Assembly: GCF_001650715.1 (NCBI RefSeq)
Contig: NZ_LWQT01000047.1
Location: 1 to 64,000, forward strand
Source of the DNA: Paramagnetospirillum marisnigri
Lineage (GTDB): Bacteria; Pseudomonadota; Alphaproteobacteria; Rhodospirillales; Magnetospirillaceae
Direction: 5' to 3'
DNA length: 64,000 nucleotides
A program made the position numbers and the translations under genes. The notes beneath the pieces are model-generated. The model did no database searches. It was not told where the DNA came from and was given only the letters and a program-made list of their open reading frames with translations. Positions 38,683 through 47,209 of the stretch are shown here, piece by piece (position 1 is the stretch's first letter; every line of letters starts with the position of its first letter).

Positions 38683-40980
38683 ATGTCCGATCTTGATCCA
38701 TTCTCCCTGAATGACGATGTCGTTCCGCCATCGCGCCTCGCCAGCGGCCCCTTGCCGGTGGCTCCCGATGCCCCCTGGCTGAAAGGCCTCAACCCCGAGC
38801 AGTTGGAGGCGGTCACCAGCCTCGACGGCCCGATACTTGTGCTGTCGGGGGCGGGAACCGGCAAGACCAAGGTGCTGACGGCGCGGCTGGCACAGCTTCT
38901 GGCATCGCGCCGGGCCCAGCCCTGGCAATGCCTGGCGGTGACCTTCACCAACCGCGCCGCGCGCGAGATGCGTGACCGCGTCGCCGCCCTGGTCGGGCCA
39001 CCGGCCCAGGATCTGTGGCTGGGCACCTTCCATTCCCTGTGCCTGCGCATCCTGCGCCGCCACGCCGCCCTGGTGGGGCTGGGAAGCGACTTCACCGTGC
39101 TGGACGCCGACGACCAGCTCCGCGTGTTGAAGCAGGTGATGGAGGCCGAGCGTATCGACCCCAAGGCGACGCCGCCCCAGGCGCTGATGGGGGTGATCCA
39201 GCGCTGGAAGGACCGGGCGTTGACCCCCGACAAGGTGGCGGGCGAGAGCGGCGCCGATCTGGCGGGCGGTCGGGCGCGCGAGCTGTACCGGCTGTACCAG
39301 GACCGGCTGCGCGGCCTCAACGCCAGCGATTTCGGCGATCTGCTGCTGCATACGCTGACGGTGTTCCTGTCCGACGCCTCGGTGCTGGACCACTGGCAGG
39401 GCCAGTTCCGCTATCTGCTGGTGGACGAGTACCAGGACACCAATGTCGCCCAGTATCTGTGGCTGCGGCTGCTGGCCCAGAAGCACCGCAACATCTGCTG
39501 CGTCGGCGACGACGACCAGTCCATCTATTCCTGGCGTGGCGCCGAGGTGGGCAACATCCTGCGCTTCGATAAGGATTTTCCCGGCGCCCGCGTGGTGCGC
39601 CTGGAAAGCAATTACCGCTCGACGCCGCATATCCTGGGGGCGGCCTCGGCCCTGATCGCCCATAATGGCGGGCGGCTGGGCAAGACGCTGCGGCCCGGCC
39701 TGTCCTTCGATCCCGAGACGGTGGAGAAGATACGCACCCACGCGGTATGGGACGGCGAGGCCGAGGCCCGGCTGGTGGTCGAGGAGATCGAGGCGCTTCA
39801 GCGCAAGGGTGAAAGGCTGGCCTCCATGGCCATCCTGGTGCGCGCCGGTTTCCAGACCCGCGAATTCGAGGAACGCCTGATCACCACCGGCCTGCCCTAT
39901 CGGGTGGTGGGCGGGCCGCGCTTCTACGAGCGCCTGGAAATCCGCGACGCCATGGCCTATCTGCGTCTGGTGGCCTCGCCCGCCGACGGTTTGGCGTTCG
40001 AGCGCATCGTCAACACGCCCAAGCGCGGCCTGGGCGAGGCGGCGGTGCAAAGCATCCATATTCATGCTCGGGAATTGGATATATCGCTTTGGGACGCAGC
40101 AAGAGTTCTTTCTAACAGAACCGAACTGAAGCCCAAGCCGCGCCAGGCCCTGGCCAAATTCGTCGAGGATGTGGGCCGCTGGCGCTCGCTGCTGGACACC
40201 ATGCCCCATGCCGAACTGGCCGCCACCATCTTGGACGAATCCGGCTATGTGGAGATGTGGAAGGCTGACAAGCAGCCCGATTCTCCCGGCCGGGTGGAAA
40301 ACCTGAAGGAGCTGGTGGCGGCGCTGGAGGAATATTCCAGCCTGGCCGAGTTCCTGGAGCATGTCGCCCTGGTGATGGAGAACGACGAGAAGGCCGAGGC
40401 CGACCGGGTGGTGATCATGACGCTGCACGGCGCCAAGGGGCTGGAATTCGACTCGGTGTTCCTGCCCGGCTGGGAGGAGGAGGTGTTCCCCCATGCCCGC
40501 GCACTGGCCGAGACCGGCACCCAGGGATTGGAGGAGGAACGCCGCCTTGCCTATGTGGGCATCACCCGCGCCAGGAAGCGGGTGCTGGTGACCTTCGCCG
40601 CCAATCGCCGCATCTATAACCAGTGGAAGTCGCAACTGCCGTCTCGCTTCGTCGAGGAATTGCCCGAGGCCCATGTGGAGCGCTCGGCCGATCGCGGTCT
40701 GTATGGTGGCGGCGGATTGCAGGAGTCCCGGGCGGCCTGGAACGATCCGGGCTGGAGCGGTTCCCGGCGCGGCGGCGCGGCGGCGGTGCGGGCGCAGGTT
40801 CCCGCCTGGACGGCCCCCCGGCCCGAGGCCGGAAGCGGCGGTTTCAAGGCGGGAGACCGGGTGTTCCACGACAAGTTCGGCAACGGCACCGTTCTCGCCT
40901 CGGACGGTGGCAAGCTGGAAATTGCCTTCGACAAGGCCGGGACCAAGAAGGTATTGGACAGTTTCGTTGTGGCGGTTTGA
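38683..40980 (+). CDS. uvrD: ATP-dependent DNA helicase UvrD/PcrA family
   Basis: 765 aa, SF1A helicase. Motif I 'LSGAGTGKTKVLTARLAQLL', motif Ia 'TFTNRAAREM', motif II 'LLVDEYQDTN', motif III 'VGDDDQSIYSWRGAE', motif IV 'LESNYRS', motif V 'MTLHGAKGLEFDSVFLPG', motif VI 'VGITRAR'. A C-terminal Tudor-like segment 'GDRVFHDKFGNGTV' is typical of the PcrA/UvrD group that contacts RNA polymerase. It unwinds DNA 3' to 5' in nucleotide excision and mismatch repair. It stands alone here. Confidence 0.94.
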   Translation: MSDLDPFSLNDDVVPPSRLASGPLPVAPDAPWLKGLNPEQLEAVTSLDGPILVLSGAGTGKTKVLTARLAQLLASRRAQPWQCLAVTFTNRAAREMRDRVAALVGPPAQDLWLGTFHSLCLRILRRHAALVGLGSDFTVLDADDQLRVLKQVMEAERIDPKATPPQALMGVIQRWKDRALTPDKVAGESGADLAGGRARELYRLYQDRLRGLNASDFGDLLLHTLTVFLSDASVLDHWQGQFRYLLVDEYQDTNVAQYLWLRLLAQKHRNICCVGDDDQSIYSWRGAEVGNILRFDKDFPGARVVRLESNYRSTPHILGAASALIAHNGGRLGKTLRPGLSFDPETVEKIRTHAVWDGEAEARLVVEEIEALQRKGERLASMAILVRAGFQTREFEERLITTGLPYRVVGGPRFYERLEIRDAMAYLRLVASPADGLAFERIVNTPKRGLGEAAVQSIHIHARELDISLWDAARVLSNRTELKPKPRQALAKFVEDVGRWRSLLDTMPHAELAATILDESGYVEMWKADKQPDSPGRVENLKELVAALEEYSSLAEFLEHVALVMENDEKAEADRVVIMTLHGAKGLEFDSVFLPGWEEEVFPHARALAETGTQGLEEERRLAYVGITRARKRVLVTFAANRRIYNQWKSQLPSRFVEELPEAHVERSADRGLYGGGGLQESRAAWNDPGWSGSRRGGAAAVRAQVPAWTAPRPEAGSGGFKAGDRVFHDKFGNGTVLASDGGKLEIAFDKAGTKKVLDSFVVAV

Positions 40981-40992
40981 CATTTATGTAGT

Positions 40993-41071
40993 CGTCATGG
41001 CTGGACTTGATCCGGCCATCCATGGACTCCCGGATCACCCCCGGACTTGATCCGGGGGCCGGGGGTGACGA
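40993..41071. repeat. Palindromic intergenic repeat after uvrD
   Basis: Contains two copies of a 'GGACTTGATCCGG' palindromic core with flanking 'GTCATGGCTGG' and 'GGGGGTGACGA'. It resembles the element at 49541-49638 and the common alphaproteobacterial repeat built on 'GACTTGATCCGGCCATCCA'. It is non-coding and may fold at the end of the uvrD transcript. Confidence 0.55.
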
Positions 41072-41120
41072 GGGTTAAACTGAGGAAGGTTAAGCTGCCT
41101 TTCCATTCTGGAGCTTTGTT

Positions 41121-42020
41121 ATGCCCCCCGTCTTTCCTGAAATCTGGCGCTTGCGCCTGACCATCTCCATGGAGGCCGTGCCGGTGTTCGAGGAGGTGTT
41201 CGAACGCTTCGCCGAGGCGGTGACCATGTTCATGGAGGACCGCTCGGGCATTTCCGATGGTGATTGCGACTGGTTCCTGGAAGGCTTCTCGCGCACGCCG
41301 CCGGAACGGGTGGCCATCGTCTCGGCCCTGTCCGCCGTGGCCGCCGCCAACGGCATGGACGCGCCCGCCCTGGAGATCGAGCGGCTGCCCAATGTGGATT
41401 GGGTGCTGGAGAATCTGCGCGACTTCCCGCCCATCGCCGCCGGTCGCTTCTTCGTCCATGGCTCGCACTGGCAGGGCAGGCCGCCGGTGGGCAGCTTCGG
41501 CATCGAGATCGACGCGGGCACCGCCTTCGGCTCGGGCGAGCATGCCACCACCCGGGGATGCCTGCTGGCGCTGGACGCCATCGCCAAGCAGGGACGGCGG
41601 ATTCGGGTGCTGGATCTGGGCTCGGGCTCGGGAATCCTGGGAATCGCGGCGGCCAAGGTTTGGTCGGCCAAGGTGGTCTGCACCGATATCGATCCGGCGG
41701 CGGTCAAGGTCTGCGCCGGCAATGCCGCCAATAATGGCGAGGCCGCCCGCATCACCGCCGTGGTCAGCGACGGCTACCGCAACCGGGTGGTGGGCGAGGG
41801 GCGTCCCTATGACCTGATCTTCTCCAATATCCTGGCGCGGCCGTTGTGCCGCTTCGCCCCCGATCTGGCCGCCCATCTGGCGCCGGGCGGACTGGCGGTG
41901 CTGTCGGGCCTGCTGGAACGCCAGGAACGCATGGTCATGGCCAATCACGAGAAGCAGGGGCTCACCCTCAAGCGCCGGGTGGTCATCGACGGCTGGGCCA
42001 CCCTGGTGATCGGACGCTGA
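41121..42020 (+). CDS. prmA: Ribosomal protein L11 methyltransferase
   Basis: 299 aa. The N-terminal alpha/beta domain ends with 'GRFFVHGSHWQGRPPVGSFG'. The methyltransferase domain has 'IEIDAGTAFGSGEHATTRGC', 'RVLDLGSGSGILGIAAAKVW', and 'YDLIFSNILARPLCRFAPD', where the NILA motif matches PrmA. It trimethylates lysines and the N-terminus of L11 with SAM. The start ATG at 41121 lies 50 bp after the palindromic repeat. Confidence 0.9.
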   Translation: MPPVFPEIWRLRLTISMEAVPVFEEVFERFAEAVTMFMEDRSGISDGDCDWFLEGFSRTPPERVAIVSALSAVAAANGMDAPALEIERLPNVDWVLENLRDFPPIAAGRFFVHGSHWQGRPPVGSFGIEIDAGTAFGSGEHATTRGCLLALDAIAKQGRRIRVLDLGSGSGILGIAAAKVWSAKVVCTDIDPAAVKVCAGNAANNGEAARITAVVSDGYRNRVVGEGRPYDLIFSNILARPLCRFAPDLAAHLAPGGLAVLSGLLERQERMVMANHEKQGLTLKRRVVIDGWATLVIGR

Positions 42021-42311
42021 CTCTGTGAACGGCAAAGGACTGGCGACATGGTCTTGCCAGACGGGGTGCTCCCTCCGCCCGATGGTCGTCGGTATGACAG
42101 GTCATTTCATTCGGCGACCGGCGTGATCGCCCCTGTGTGGGGAACTGGCCCTGGCCTCGGGCGATCTGTCCGTCCATATCCCCCATACAGGGGCGGATCG
42201 AGGGCATTCCTGTTCCCTTGACCCTGGTTCGCGGCTTGACGCCCGAGCCGGTGGCGGCCTGACGAATCAGAATTCGTTACAGAGAATCACCCGAAGTGGG
42301 TGGATCGGACA
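42021..42311. other. Intergenic gap between prmA and the GAF gene
   Basis: With 42312-42373 this makes 353 bp. No convincing gene, RNA or repeat was found in it apart from the inverted repeat listed separately. Confidence 0.5.
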
Positions 42312-42345
42312 ACCCGGGACACTGAATATAGTATGTCTCCCGGGT
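42312..42345 (+). promoter_or_regulatory. Inverted repeat around a possible -10 of the GAF gene
   Basis: ACCCGGGA (42312-42319) and TCCCGGGT (42338-42345) flank an AT-rich spacer with TATAGT, 28 bp before the next ATG. Could be an operator over the promoter. Confidence 0.3.
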
Positions 42346-42373
42346 CGTTTCGGCCCTGAAATCGCAGGGTCCC

Positions 42374-42922
42374 ATGTCCCAGGCCGTATCCCAGCTCGCC
42401 ATCGTCGATGCTTTCACCCCCCAAGCGATCCGGCGCATGGATCCGGCGGTGGCGTGGGTCAGCGGACCGGCGCGGCGGTTGCGGCGGATGCTGCGGAGCA
42501 TTCCCGGCTGCTCGGATATCTGCCACGTCTCCCTTTCCATGCATGAACCGGCGACGGATATGCTTTGGTCCTTCAGCGTCACCGAGGATGACAACGAGGC
42601 GGTGGAGGTCCAGGAAGTGGACATGGTCGACGTGCCGTCCTTGGTCCTGCTGGCCGACCAGCGCAGCCCGCGGGTGATTGCCGATCTGGCGGAGTTCAGC
42701 GAGCCGGGGCGGTTCCAGTCCGCCAATGCGCGGTCCGCCGGATATCGCTCCTGCATGACGGTTCCCCTCCATTGGGAGGGGGAGTTCCTGGGCTTCGTGA
42801 TGTTTGGGGCCTCGGCCGCCAACTATTTCGATGCTGCCGTCCGTGATGTCCTGGATACCTATTCCGAGGCCTTCGCCATTCTGGTGGCCCGGTCCCTCGA
42901 CGCCACCGCCCTCCGCTACTAG
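42374..42922 (+). CDS. GAF domain protein
   Basis: 182 aa, soluble. A single GAF fold: 'ICHVSLSMHEPATDMLWSFS', 'QRSPRVIADLAEFS', 'ARSAGYRSCMTVPLHWEGEF' and 'GFVMFGASAANYFDAAVRDV'. The ligand is unknown and no output domain is present, so it probably acts on a partner. It is preceded by its own candidate regulated promoter and followed by an unrelated cyclotransferase gene. Confidence 0.75.
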   Translation: MSQAVSQLAIVDAFTPQAIRRMDPAVAWVSGPARRLRRMLRSIPGCSDICHVSLSMHEPATDMLWSFSVTEDDNEAVEVQEVDMVDVPSLVLLADQRSPRVIADLAEFSEPGRFQSANARSAGYRSCMTVPLHWEGEFLGFVMFGASAANYFDAAVRDVLDTYSEAFAILVARSLDATALRY

Positions 42923-42984
42923 GAGCCACAAGGCCAGCTTGCGCCCGTCTCCGGGGATGGTAAATTGCGGGAGGAGGGACGGGC

Positions 42985-43434
42985 ATGACTGACGATCTGC
43001 ACACACGCGGCATGTTCTTTTTCGGAACGCTGATGGATTTGGATCTGCTGGCGCTGGTGCTGGGCCGCAGGCCGGATACCGCCCAGCGCGAGGTGGCATT
43101 CCTGCGGGGCCAGCGCCGGGTCTTCGTGGCGGGCAAGCCCTATCCCATGCTGGTGCCGCAACAGGGGGGACGGGTCGAGGGATTGCTGGTGAACGGGCTC
43201 AGCGATGCCGATGTGGAGCGTCTGGCCTATTACGAGGGCTGGGAATACGTCACCGATCCCGTCACCGTGCGGACATTGGCGGGGCGCGAGGTGGCGACCG
43301 AGATGTTCACCGCTTCGTCCGGCGTGTTGCCCGACTCCACCCGCGACTGGAAGTTGGACTTGTGGCAACGCAAGTACAAGCCCGAGGCCCTGGTTCAGGT
43401 GGCCCAGACCATGGCCCGCTACGGCCGGTTCTAA
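42985..43434 (+). CDS. Gamma-glutamylcyclotransferase-like (AIG2/GGCT) protein
   Basis: 149 aa. The start has the family motif 'FFGTLMDLDLLALVLG' (usual form Y/F-G-S/T-L), followed by 'RVEGLLVNGLSDADVERLAY' and 'YEGWEYV', where the glutamate of 'YEG' matches the catalytic acid. Such proteins cleave gamma-glutamyl bonds, releasing 5-oxoproline, or hydrolyse ADP-ribose links in related groups. Stand-alone gene. Confidence 0.8.
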   Translation: MTDDLHTRGMFFFGTLMDLDLLALVLGRRPDTAQREVAFLRGQRRVFVAGKPYPMLVPQQGGRVEGLLVNGLSDADVERLAYYEGWEYVTDPVTVRTLAGREVATEMFTASSGVLPDSTRDWKLDLWQRKYKPEALVQVAQTMARYGRF

Positions 43435-43454
43435 CCGGCCGCCATTAGAGCGTC

Positions 43455-43485
43455 GAGCCCCATGAGAAACTCACATATGGGGCTC
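43455..43485. terminator. Hairpin between the convergent cyclotransferase and dacA genes
   Basis: A 9-bp stem GAGCCCCAT/ATGGGGCTC with a 13-base loop lies 20 bp after one stop and 12 bp before the other. No clear U-tract, so termination is uncertain. Confidence 0.4.
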
Positions 43486-43496
43486 GCCGCCCTAAC

Positions 43497-44789
43497 TCAA
43501 CTGTTGGGATTGACCAGCTTGCAGGCCTTGCCCGCCCGTTCCAGCCGCTTGCAGGCGGCGCGGGCCTGGTCCTCGTTGAAGCCGGAAATGCGGGCGCGAT
43601 AGACCAGCTTCTTCTTGGCGCCGGTCTTGTCGATGTCGATGGAGCCCTTGGCCACCAGACCGCCCAACTTCTTGGCGGCATCGGTGGCGGCCTTATGGGC
43701 GGGGCGGTACTCGTTGAAGGCTCCCACCTGGATGGACCAGGTCGGCGGGTCGGCATCGCCCACCGCCTCGTCATCGTCATCGTCGTCATTATTGGCGGCG
43801 GGCTTGGCGGCGCCGCGCATGGCGACCTTCTGGGGCTTGGCCTTGGTGACCTTGTTCGGCGCCTTGGCCTTGGCGACTTGGGCGGCGGCGACCAGTTCGT
43901 CGATATTGGGCAGGTCATCCGAGGCTTCGGCCTCGGCCATTTCCACGGTCTCGCCCTTCTTGACCCGGGCGAAGCCCTTGTCCAGCAACTGCGCCATGTG
44001 CTTGTCGCGCGACGCGCCGGTCGTGCCGCCGAACACCACGCCGATGATGCGCTTGTCACCGCGCTTGGCCGAGGCGATCAGATTGAAGCCCGAGGCGTGG
44101 ATATAGCCGGTCTTGATGCCATCGGCGCCGGGATAGTTCAGCATCAGGCGGTTATGGGTGTTGATGGGCTGACCCTCGTAGACGAACTGCCGGGTCGAGA
44201 AATACCTGTAGTAGCCGGGATGATGTTCGATCAACGCCCGGGCCAGCAGGGCCTGGTCGCGCACGGTGGAAACCTGGCCGGTATCGGGCAGGCCCGAGGC
44301 ATTGCGATAGGTGGTGGAGCGCATGCCCAGCGCCCGGGCCTTGCGGGTCATCATCTGGGCGAAATTGGCTTCGGAGCCGCCCACCGCCTCGGCCACCACC
44401 ACGGCGACGTCGTTGGCCGACTTGGTGACCAGCGCCAGGACGGCGTCACGCACGGAAATGCGGTCGCCGGGGTCCAGGGCCAGCTTGGACGGGGCCTGCG
44501 CCGCCGCATGGGCCGAAACCGGCAGCATGGAATCAAGCCGGAAGCGGCCCTTGTCCATTTCGTCGAACAGCAAGAACAGAGTCATGACCTTGGTCAGCGA
44601 CGCCGGATAGCTCCGGGCATCGGGACTGGCGGCATGAAGGACGGCGCCATTGTCGGCGTCGATGACGATGGAGGCGTAGCGGCCGGCCTCGGCCGGATTG
44701 GTTGAGCCCAGCAGAGTGGCCAGACCGATCGTGGTGCCGATCAGGGCGAGGCGAAGGGCTTTGATGAATCCGGTTCGATTCAGGTGCAA
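43497..44789 (-). CDS. dacA: D-alanyl-D-alanine carboxypeptidase (PBP5/6 type) with SPOR domain
   Basis: 430 aa. N-terminal signal 'ALIGTTIGLATLLGSTNPAEA'. The active-site SxxK is in 'RSYPASLTKVMTLFLLF', SxN is in 'KSANDVAVVV', and KTG is in 'DGIKTGYIHASG'. After a linker rich in Lys and Ala, with an acidic 'NNDDDDDDEA' stretch, the C-terminus is a SPOR domain ('PTWSIQVGAFNEYRPAHKAA'), which binds denuded septal glycan. This is unlike E. coli PBP5, which ends in a membrane anchor. It trims the terminal D-alanine of peptidoglycan stem peptides in the periplasm. Confidence 0.92.
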   Translation of the reverse strand: MHLNRTGFIKALRLALIGTTIGLATLLGSTNPAEAGRYASIVIDADNGAVLHAASPDARSYPASLTKVMTLFLLFDEMDKGRFRLDSMLPVSAHAAAQAPSKLALDPGDRISVRDAVLALVTKSANDVAVVVAEAVGGSEANFAQMMTRKARALGMRSTTYRNASGLPDTGQVSTVRDQALLARALIEHHPGYYRYFSTRQFVYEGQPINTHNRLMLNYPGADGIKTGYIHASGFNLIASAKRGDKRIIGVVFGGTTGASRDKHMAQLLDKGFARVKKGETVEMAEAEASDDLPNIDELVAAAQVAKAKAPNKVTKAKPQKVAMRGAAKPAANNDDDDDDEAVGDADPPTWSIQVGAFNEYRPAHKAATDAAKKLGGLVAKGSIDIDKTGAKKKLVYRARISGFNEDQARAACKRLERAGKACKLVNPNS

Positions 44790-44990
44790 CGTCTCGACCT
44801 TCCGTTCAGCTGCGGATCAGGATTATGCTAGCCGGGGAATCCTAAAGAAATTACGAATCGGTGTCCAGCCTTGGAGCAGCCAAATTTCGGCCATTTTGGC
44901 CTGCTACAAGGTCGATTCCACCCCCCAGGCAATGAAATTCTCCACGGGGTGGGCAAGGATTCAGTCTCGGGATTGCAACCCTAAGGACTC

Positions 44991-45665
44991 ATGATGGTGT
45001 ATCATTCACGAATGGCGATTCTGTTTGCGGCGCTTGCCGCGCTGGCGGGGTGTTCGTACAAGGGCGGCGACATCGGCGATCCGTTTCACCGGAAGTTCCA
45101 TTGGGCGTCGTTCGTCAAGGGCGAGGATATCGCCCAGACCTGCGATGCTTCGGCTCCCGATCGATTCCGCCTGGTCTACAACGCCATCTGGGGCGAGCAG
45201 GTCAGGGTCTATGAGTGGGATTCCATCCGTGAGTCGTTGCGGATTCGGGTGGTTGGCGGCGGCAATCTGCGCGACATGACCCTGGGAGATCCCCTGGCGG
45301 CGTGGCGTGCGGCCGAGGCCTCGGTGCCTCTCGACCGGACGGCGCGCGACGGGTTGGTCAGGGCCCTGGCCGAGGCCAAGGCCTTCGGCCCCCCGGCGGT
45401 CGGGCTGGAACTGCCGTCACGCTCGTATTACTGGGCGTCGGCCAGTTGCTACCAGGGCCGGTTCACCTTTACCGGCTGGGCCTATCCATCGGTCGAGTTC
45501 GACGCCGCCCGCTTTCCCGCCGCCTTGTTCGCCCAGGACCCGGGGCGCGACACCGTTCGTCCGCCTGCCGCCATCCCCATGGACGTGATGTACGAATACG
45601 ACAAAAGGCGTGGTGCGGTGATGGAATTCACCCTTCGGGTGGATGCCCCGGTCTTGGGAAAATGA
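44991..45665 (+). CDS. Putative lipoprotein of unknown function
   Basis: 224 aa from ATG 44991 with AAGGA six bases before it. Signal 'RMAILFAALAALAGCSYKGG' contains the lipobox LAGC. The mature part has 'FRLVYNAIWGEQVRVYEWDS' and 'YYWASASCYQGRFTFTGWAY'. No family recognised. Probably a periplasmic-side lipoprotein. Followed 132 bp later by the phasin gene, which has its own promoter. Confidence 0.7.
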   Translation: MMVYHSRMAILFAALAALAGCSYKGGDIGDPFHRKFHWASFVKGEDIAQTCDASAPDRFRLVYNAIWGEQVRVYEWDSIRESLRIRVVGGGNLRDMTLGDPLAAWRAAEASVPLDRTARDGLVRALAEAKAFGPPAVGLELPSRSYYWASASCYQGRFTFTGWAYPSVEFDAARFPAALFAQDPGRDTVRPPAAIPMDVMYEYDKRRGAVMEFTLRVDAPVLGK

Positions 45666-45673
45666 TGCTTATG

Positions 45674-45743
45674 TTGCAGCGCAAAAAACGGCATTGACTC
45701 TGCTCGTGCCAGTGGAGCATATTGAGGTCATGTTGCATTGCGG
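45674..45743 (+). promoter_or_regulatory. Phasin promoter with two TTGC-N3-GC(A/G) sites
   Basis: A perfect TTGC-AGC-GCAA dyad (45674-45684) and a degenerate TTGC-ATT-GCGG (45733-45743) flank a possible sigma-70 promoter: TTGACT (45694-45699), 18 bases, CATATT (45718-45723). The dyad resembles the TGC-N3-GCA sites reported for the polyhydroxyalkanoate repressor PhaR, which would fit a phasin gene. Confidence 0.45.
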
Positions 45744-45797
45744 CATGATCCCGGTCGGGATCGCTGCATCACCCCAAAGCCCAGGAGCCACCTGACC

Positions 45798-46673
45798 ATG
45801 ACCACCCAGAAGGCCAAGCCGGCCACCGCCGCCGCCACTCCCGCCGTCAAGGCCCCCGCCCCGGCCCCCAAGGCCACCAAGGCCCCCACCGCCATTGCTC
45901 CCGTCGTCGCCGCCCAGGCCGAAGCGGTCAAGAGCATCGAGGAAGCGGTCAGCGTCGGCAAGGAAACCATCGAGACCGTGGTCAAGGCGTCGTCCACCGC
46001 CGCCGCCAAGGGCTTCGACAAGGCCGCCAAGGGCTACGACAAGGCCGTGGCCCTGTCCAAGGAACATGTGGAAGCCGCCGTCGCCGTCGGCAAGGAAACC
46101 ATCGAGAGCGTGGTGAAGGCCTCGACCGACGTTGCTTCCAAGAGCTACGACAAGGCCATTGCCCTGGGCAAGGAACAGGTTGACGCCGCCGTCGCCGCTG
46201 GCAAGGAAACCCTGGACACCGTGGTGAAGGCTTCGGCCGATGCCGCCGCAAAGGGTTACGACAAGGCCGTCTCCCTGTCCAAGGAGCAGGTCGAGGCCGC
46301 CGTGAAGGCCCAGTCCGTCGCCTACAAGGGCTACGAGGACTTCATCGCGCTCGGCAAGGACAATGTCGAAGCGGTGGTCAAGGCCTCCAACATCTTCGGC
46401 AAGGGCCTCCAGGACATCTCCAAGGCGTTCATCGCCCTGACCCAGTCCGCCATCGAGGAAAACGTCGCCGCCTCCAAGGCCCTGCTGGGCGTCAAGACCC
46501 TGCAGGAATTGATCGACGTCCAGACCGGCATCGCCAAGTCCAACGTGGACAAGGCCGTCGCCGAGGCCACCAAGCTGTCGGAACAGTCGCTGAAGCTGGT
46601 GGAAGAGGCCCTGGCCCCCATCGGCGAGCGGGTCAAGGTCGCCGTGGACAAGCTGGTGAAGTCGGCCGCCTGA
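45798..46673 (+). CDS. Phasin family protein with 37-residue internal repeats
   Basis: 291 aa. After a Lys/Ala/Pro-rich start there are tandem helical repeats on the pattern 'AV.VGKETIE.VVKAS', then 'KGYDKAVALSKEQVEA': 45945-46076 (44 residues, with a small internal duplication), 46077-46187 and 46188-46298 (37 residues each), then a partial copy. The C-terminal ~110 residues are the phasin_2-type domain ('YKGYEDFIALGKDNVEAVVK', 'SKALLGVKTLQELIDVQTGI'). Phasins coat polyhydroxyalkanoate granules; the amphipathic repeats would extend surface contact. ATG 45798 is preceded by AGGAG. Confidence 0.9.
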   Translation: MTTQKAKPATAAATPAVKAPAPAPKATKAPTAIAPVVAAQAEAVKSIEEAVSVGKETIETVVKASSTAAAKGFDKAAKGYDKAVALSKEHVEAAVAVGKETIESVVKASTDVASKSYDKAIALGKEQVDAAVAAGKETLDTVVKASADAAAKGYDKAVSLSKEQVEAAVKAQSVAYKGYEDFIALGKDNVEAVVKASNIFGKGLQDISKAFIALTQSAIEENVAASKALLGVKTLQELIDVQTGIAKSNVDKAVAEATKLSEQSLKLVEEALAPIGERVKVAVDKLVKSAA

Positions 46674-46698
46674 TCGGCGATCCTTCGCAGTCTGCAGG

Positions 46699-46738
46699 AC
46701 GGCCCGTCGGGGGATGCCCCGGCGGGCCGTTTCGCTTT
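46699..46738 (+). terminator. Terminator after the phasin gene
   Basis: ACGGCCCG pairs with CGGGCCGT, extended by a G-rich/C-rich inner stem, followed by TTTCGCTTTT, 25 bp after the stop. Confidence 0.75.
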
Positions 46739-46858
46739 TCAAGCCCGGCCAGCAATGCCGGTTTAGAATGGTTCCATGCAAGAGCCCCCCTTTTCCTTGG
46801 CCTGAAACACCCAATATGATTAGGGTGTGACGAGGACAATTCCTGAGCACGCGAGGCC

Positions 46859-47191
46859 ATGAGCGACGACGGCAACGACAAGCGACATGACGACGGCAAT
46901 CAGACGGGCGTGGTCATCAAGACCCGGCCGAAGACCAAGAAGCCGGCCATGTACAAGGTTTTGATGCTGAATGACGACTACACCCCCATGGAATTCGTCA
47001 TTCACGTCCTGGAACGGTTCTTCAACAAGAACCGGGAAGAGGCGACCCGCATCATGCTGCACGTTCATACCCGTGGCGTGGGAATTTGCGGCGTCTACAC
47101 ATACGAGGTAGCGGAGACCAAGGTGACCCAGGTCATGGACCTGGCGCGTCAGAACCAACATCCGCTGCAGTGTACGATCGAGAAGGAATGA
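46859..47191 (+). CDS. clpS: ATP-dependent Clp protease adaptor
   Basis: 110 aa. The N-terminal tail is polar. The core '[20 protein letters not shown]' and '[19 protein letters not shown]' are hallmarks of ClpS, including the N-end-rule pocket residues around 'NDDYT'. It delivers N-degron substrates to ClpAP. Located 18 bp before clpA, the standard pair. Confidence 0.95.
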   Translation: MSDDGNDKRHDDGNQTGVVIKTRPKTKKPAMYKVLMLNDDYTPMEFVIHVLERFFNKNREEATRIMLHVHTRGVGICGVYTYEVAETKVTQVMDLARQNQHPLQCTIEKE

Positions 47192-47209
47192 CCCAGAAAG
47201 GAGCGGTCC

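Noticed and set aside
38554-40983. An 809-codon minus-strand frame over uvrD
   Set aside because: Antisense to uvrD. Its last ~40 residues (38554-38682) lie outside uvrD and look more protein-like, but I found no start or ribosome site to support a separate small gene.
45945-46298. Periodic repeats that might suggest a CRISPR array
   Set aside because: The units are adjacent without spacers, in frame and coding for the phasin.
45669-46850. A 393-codon glycine-rich minus-strand frame resembling a structural repeat protein
   Set aside because: It is the complement of the phasin repeats; the sense frame has a ribosome site, promoter and terminator.
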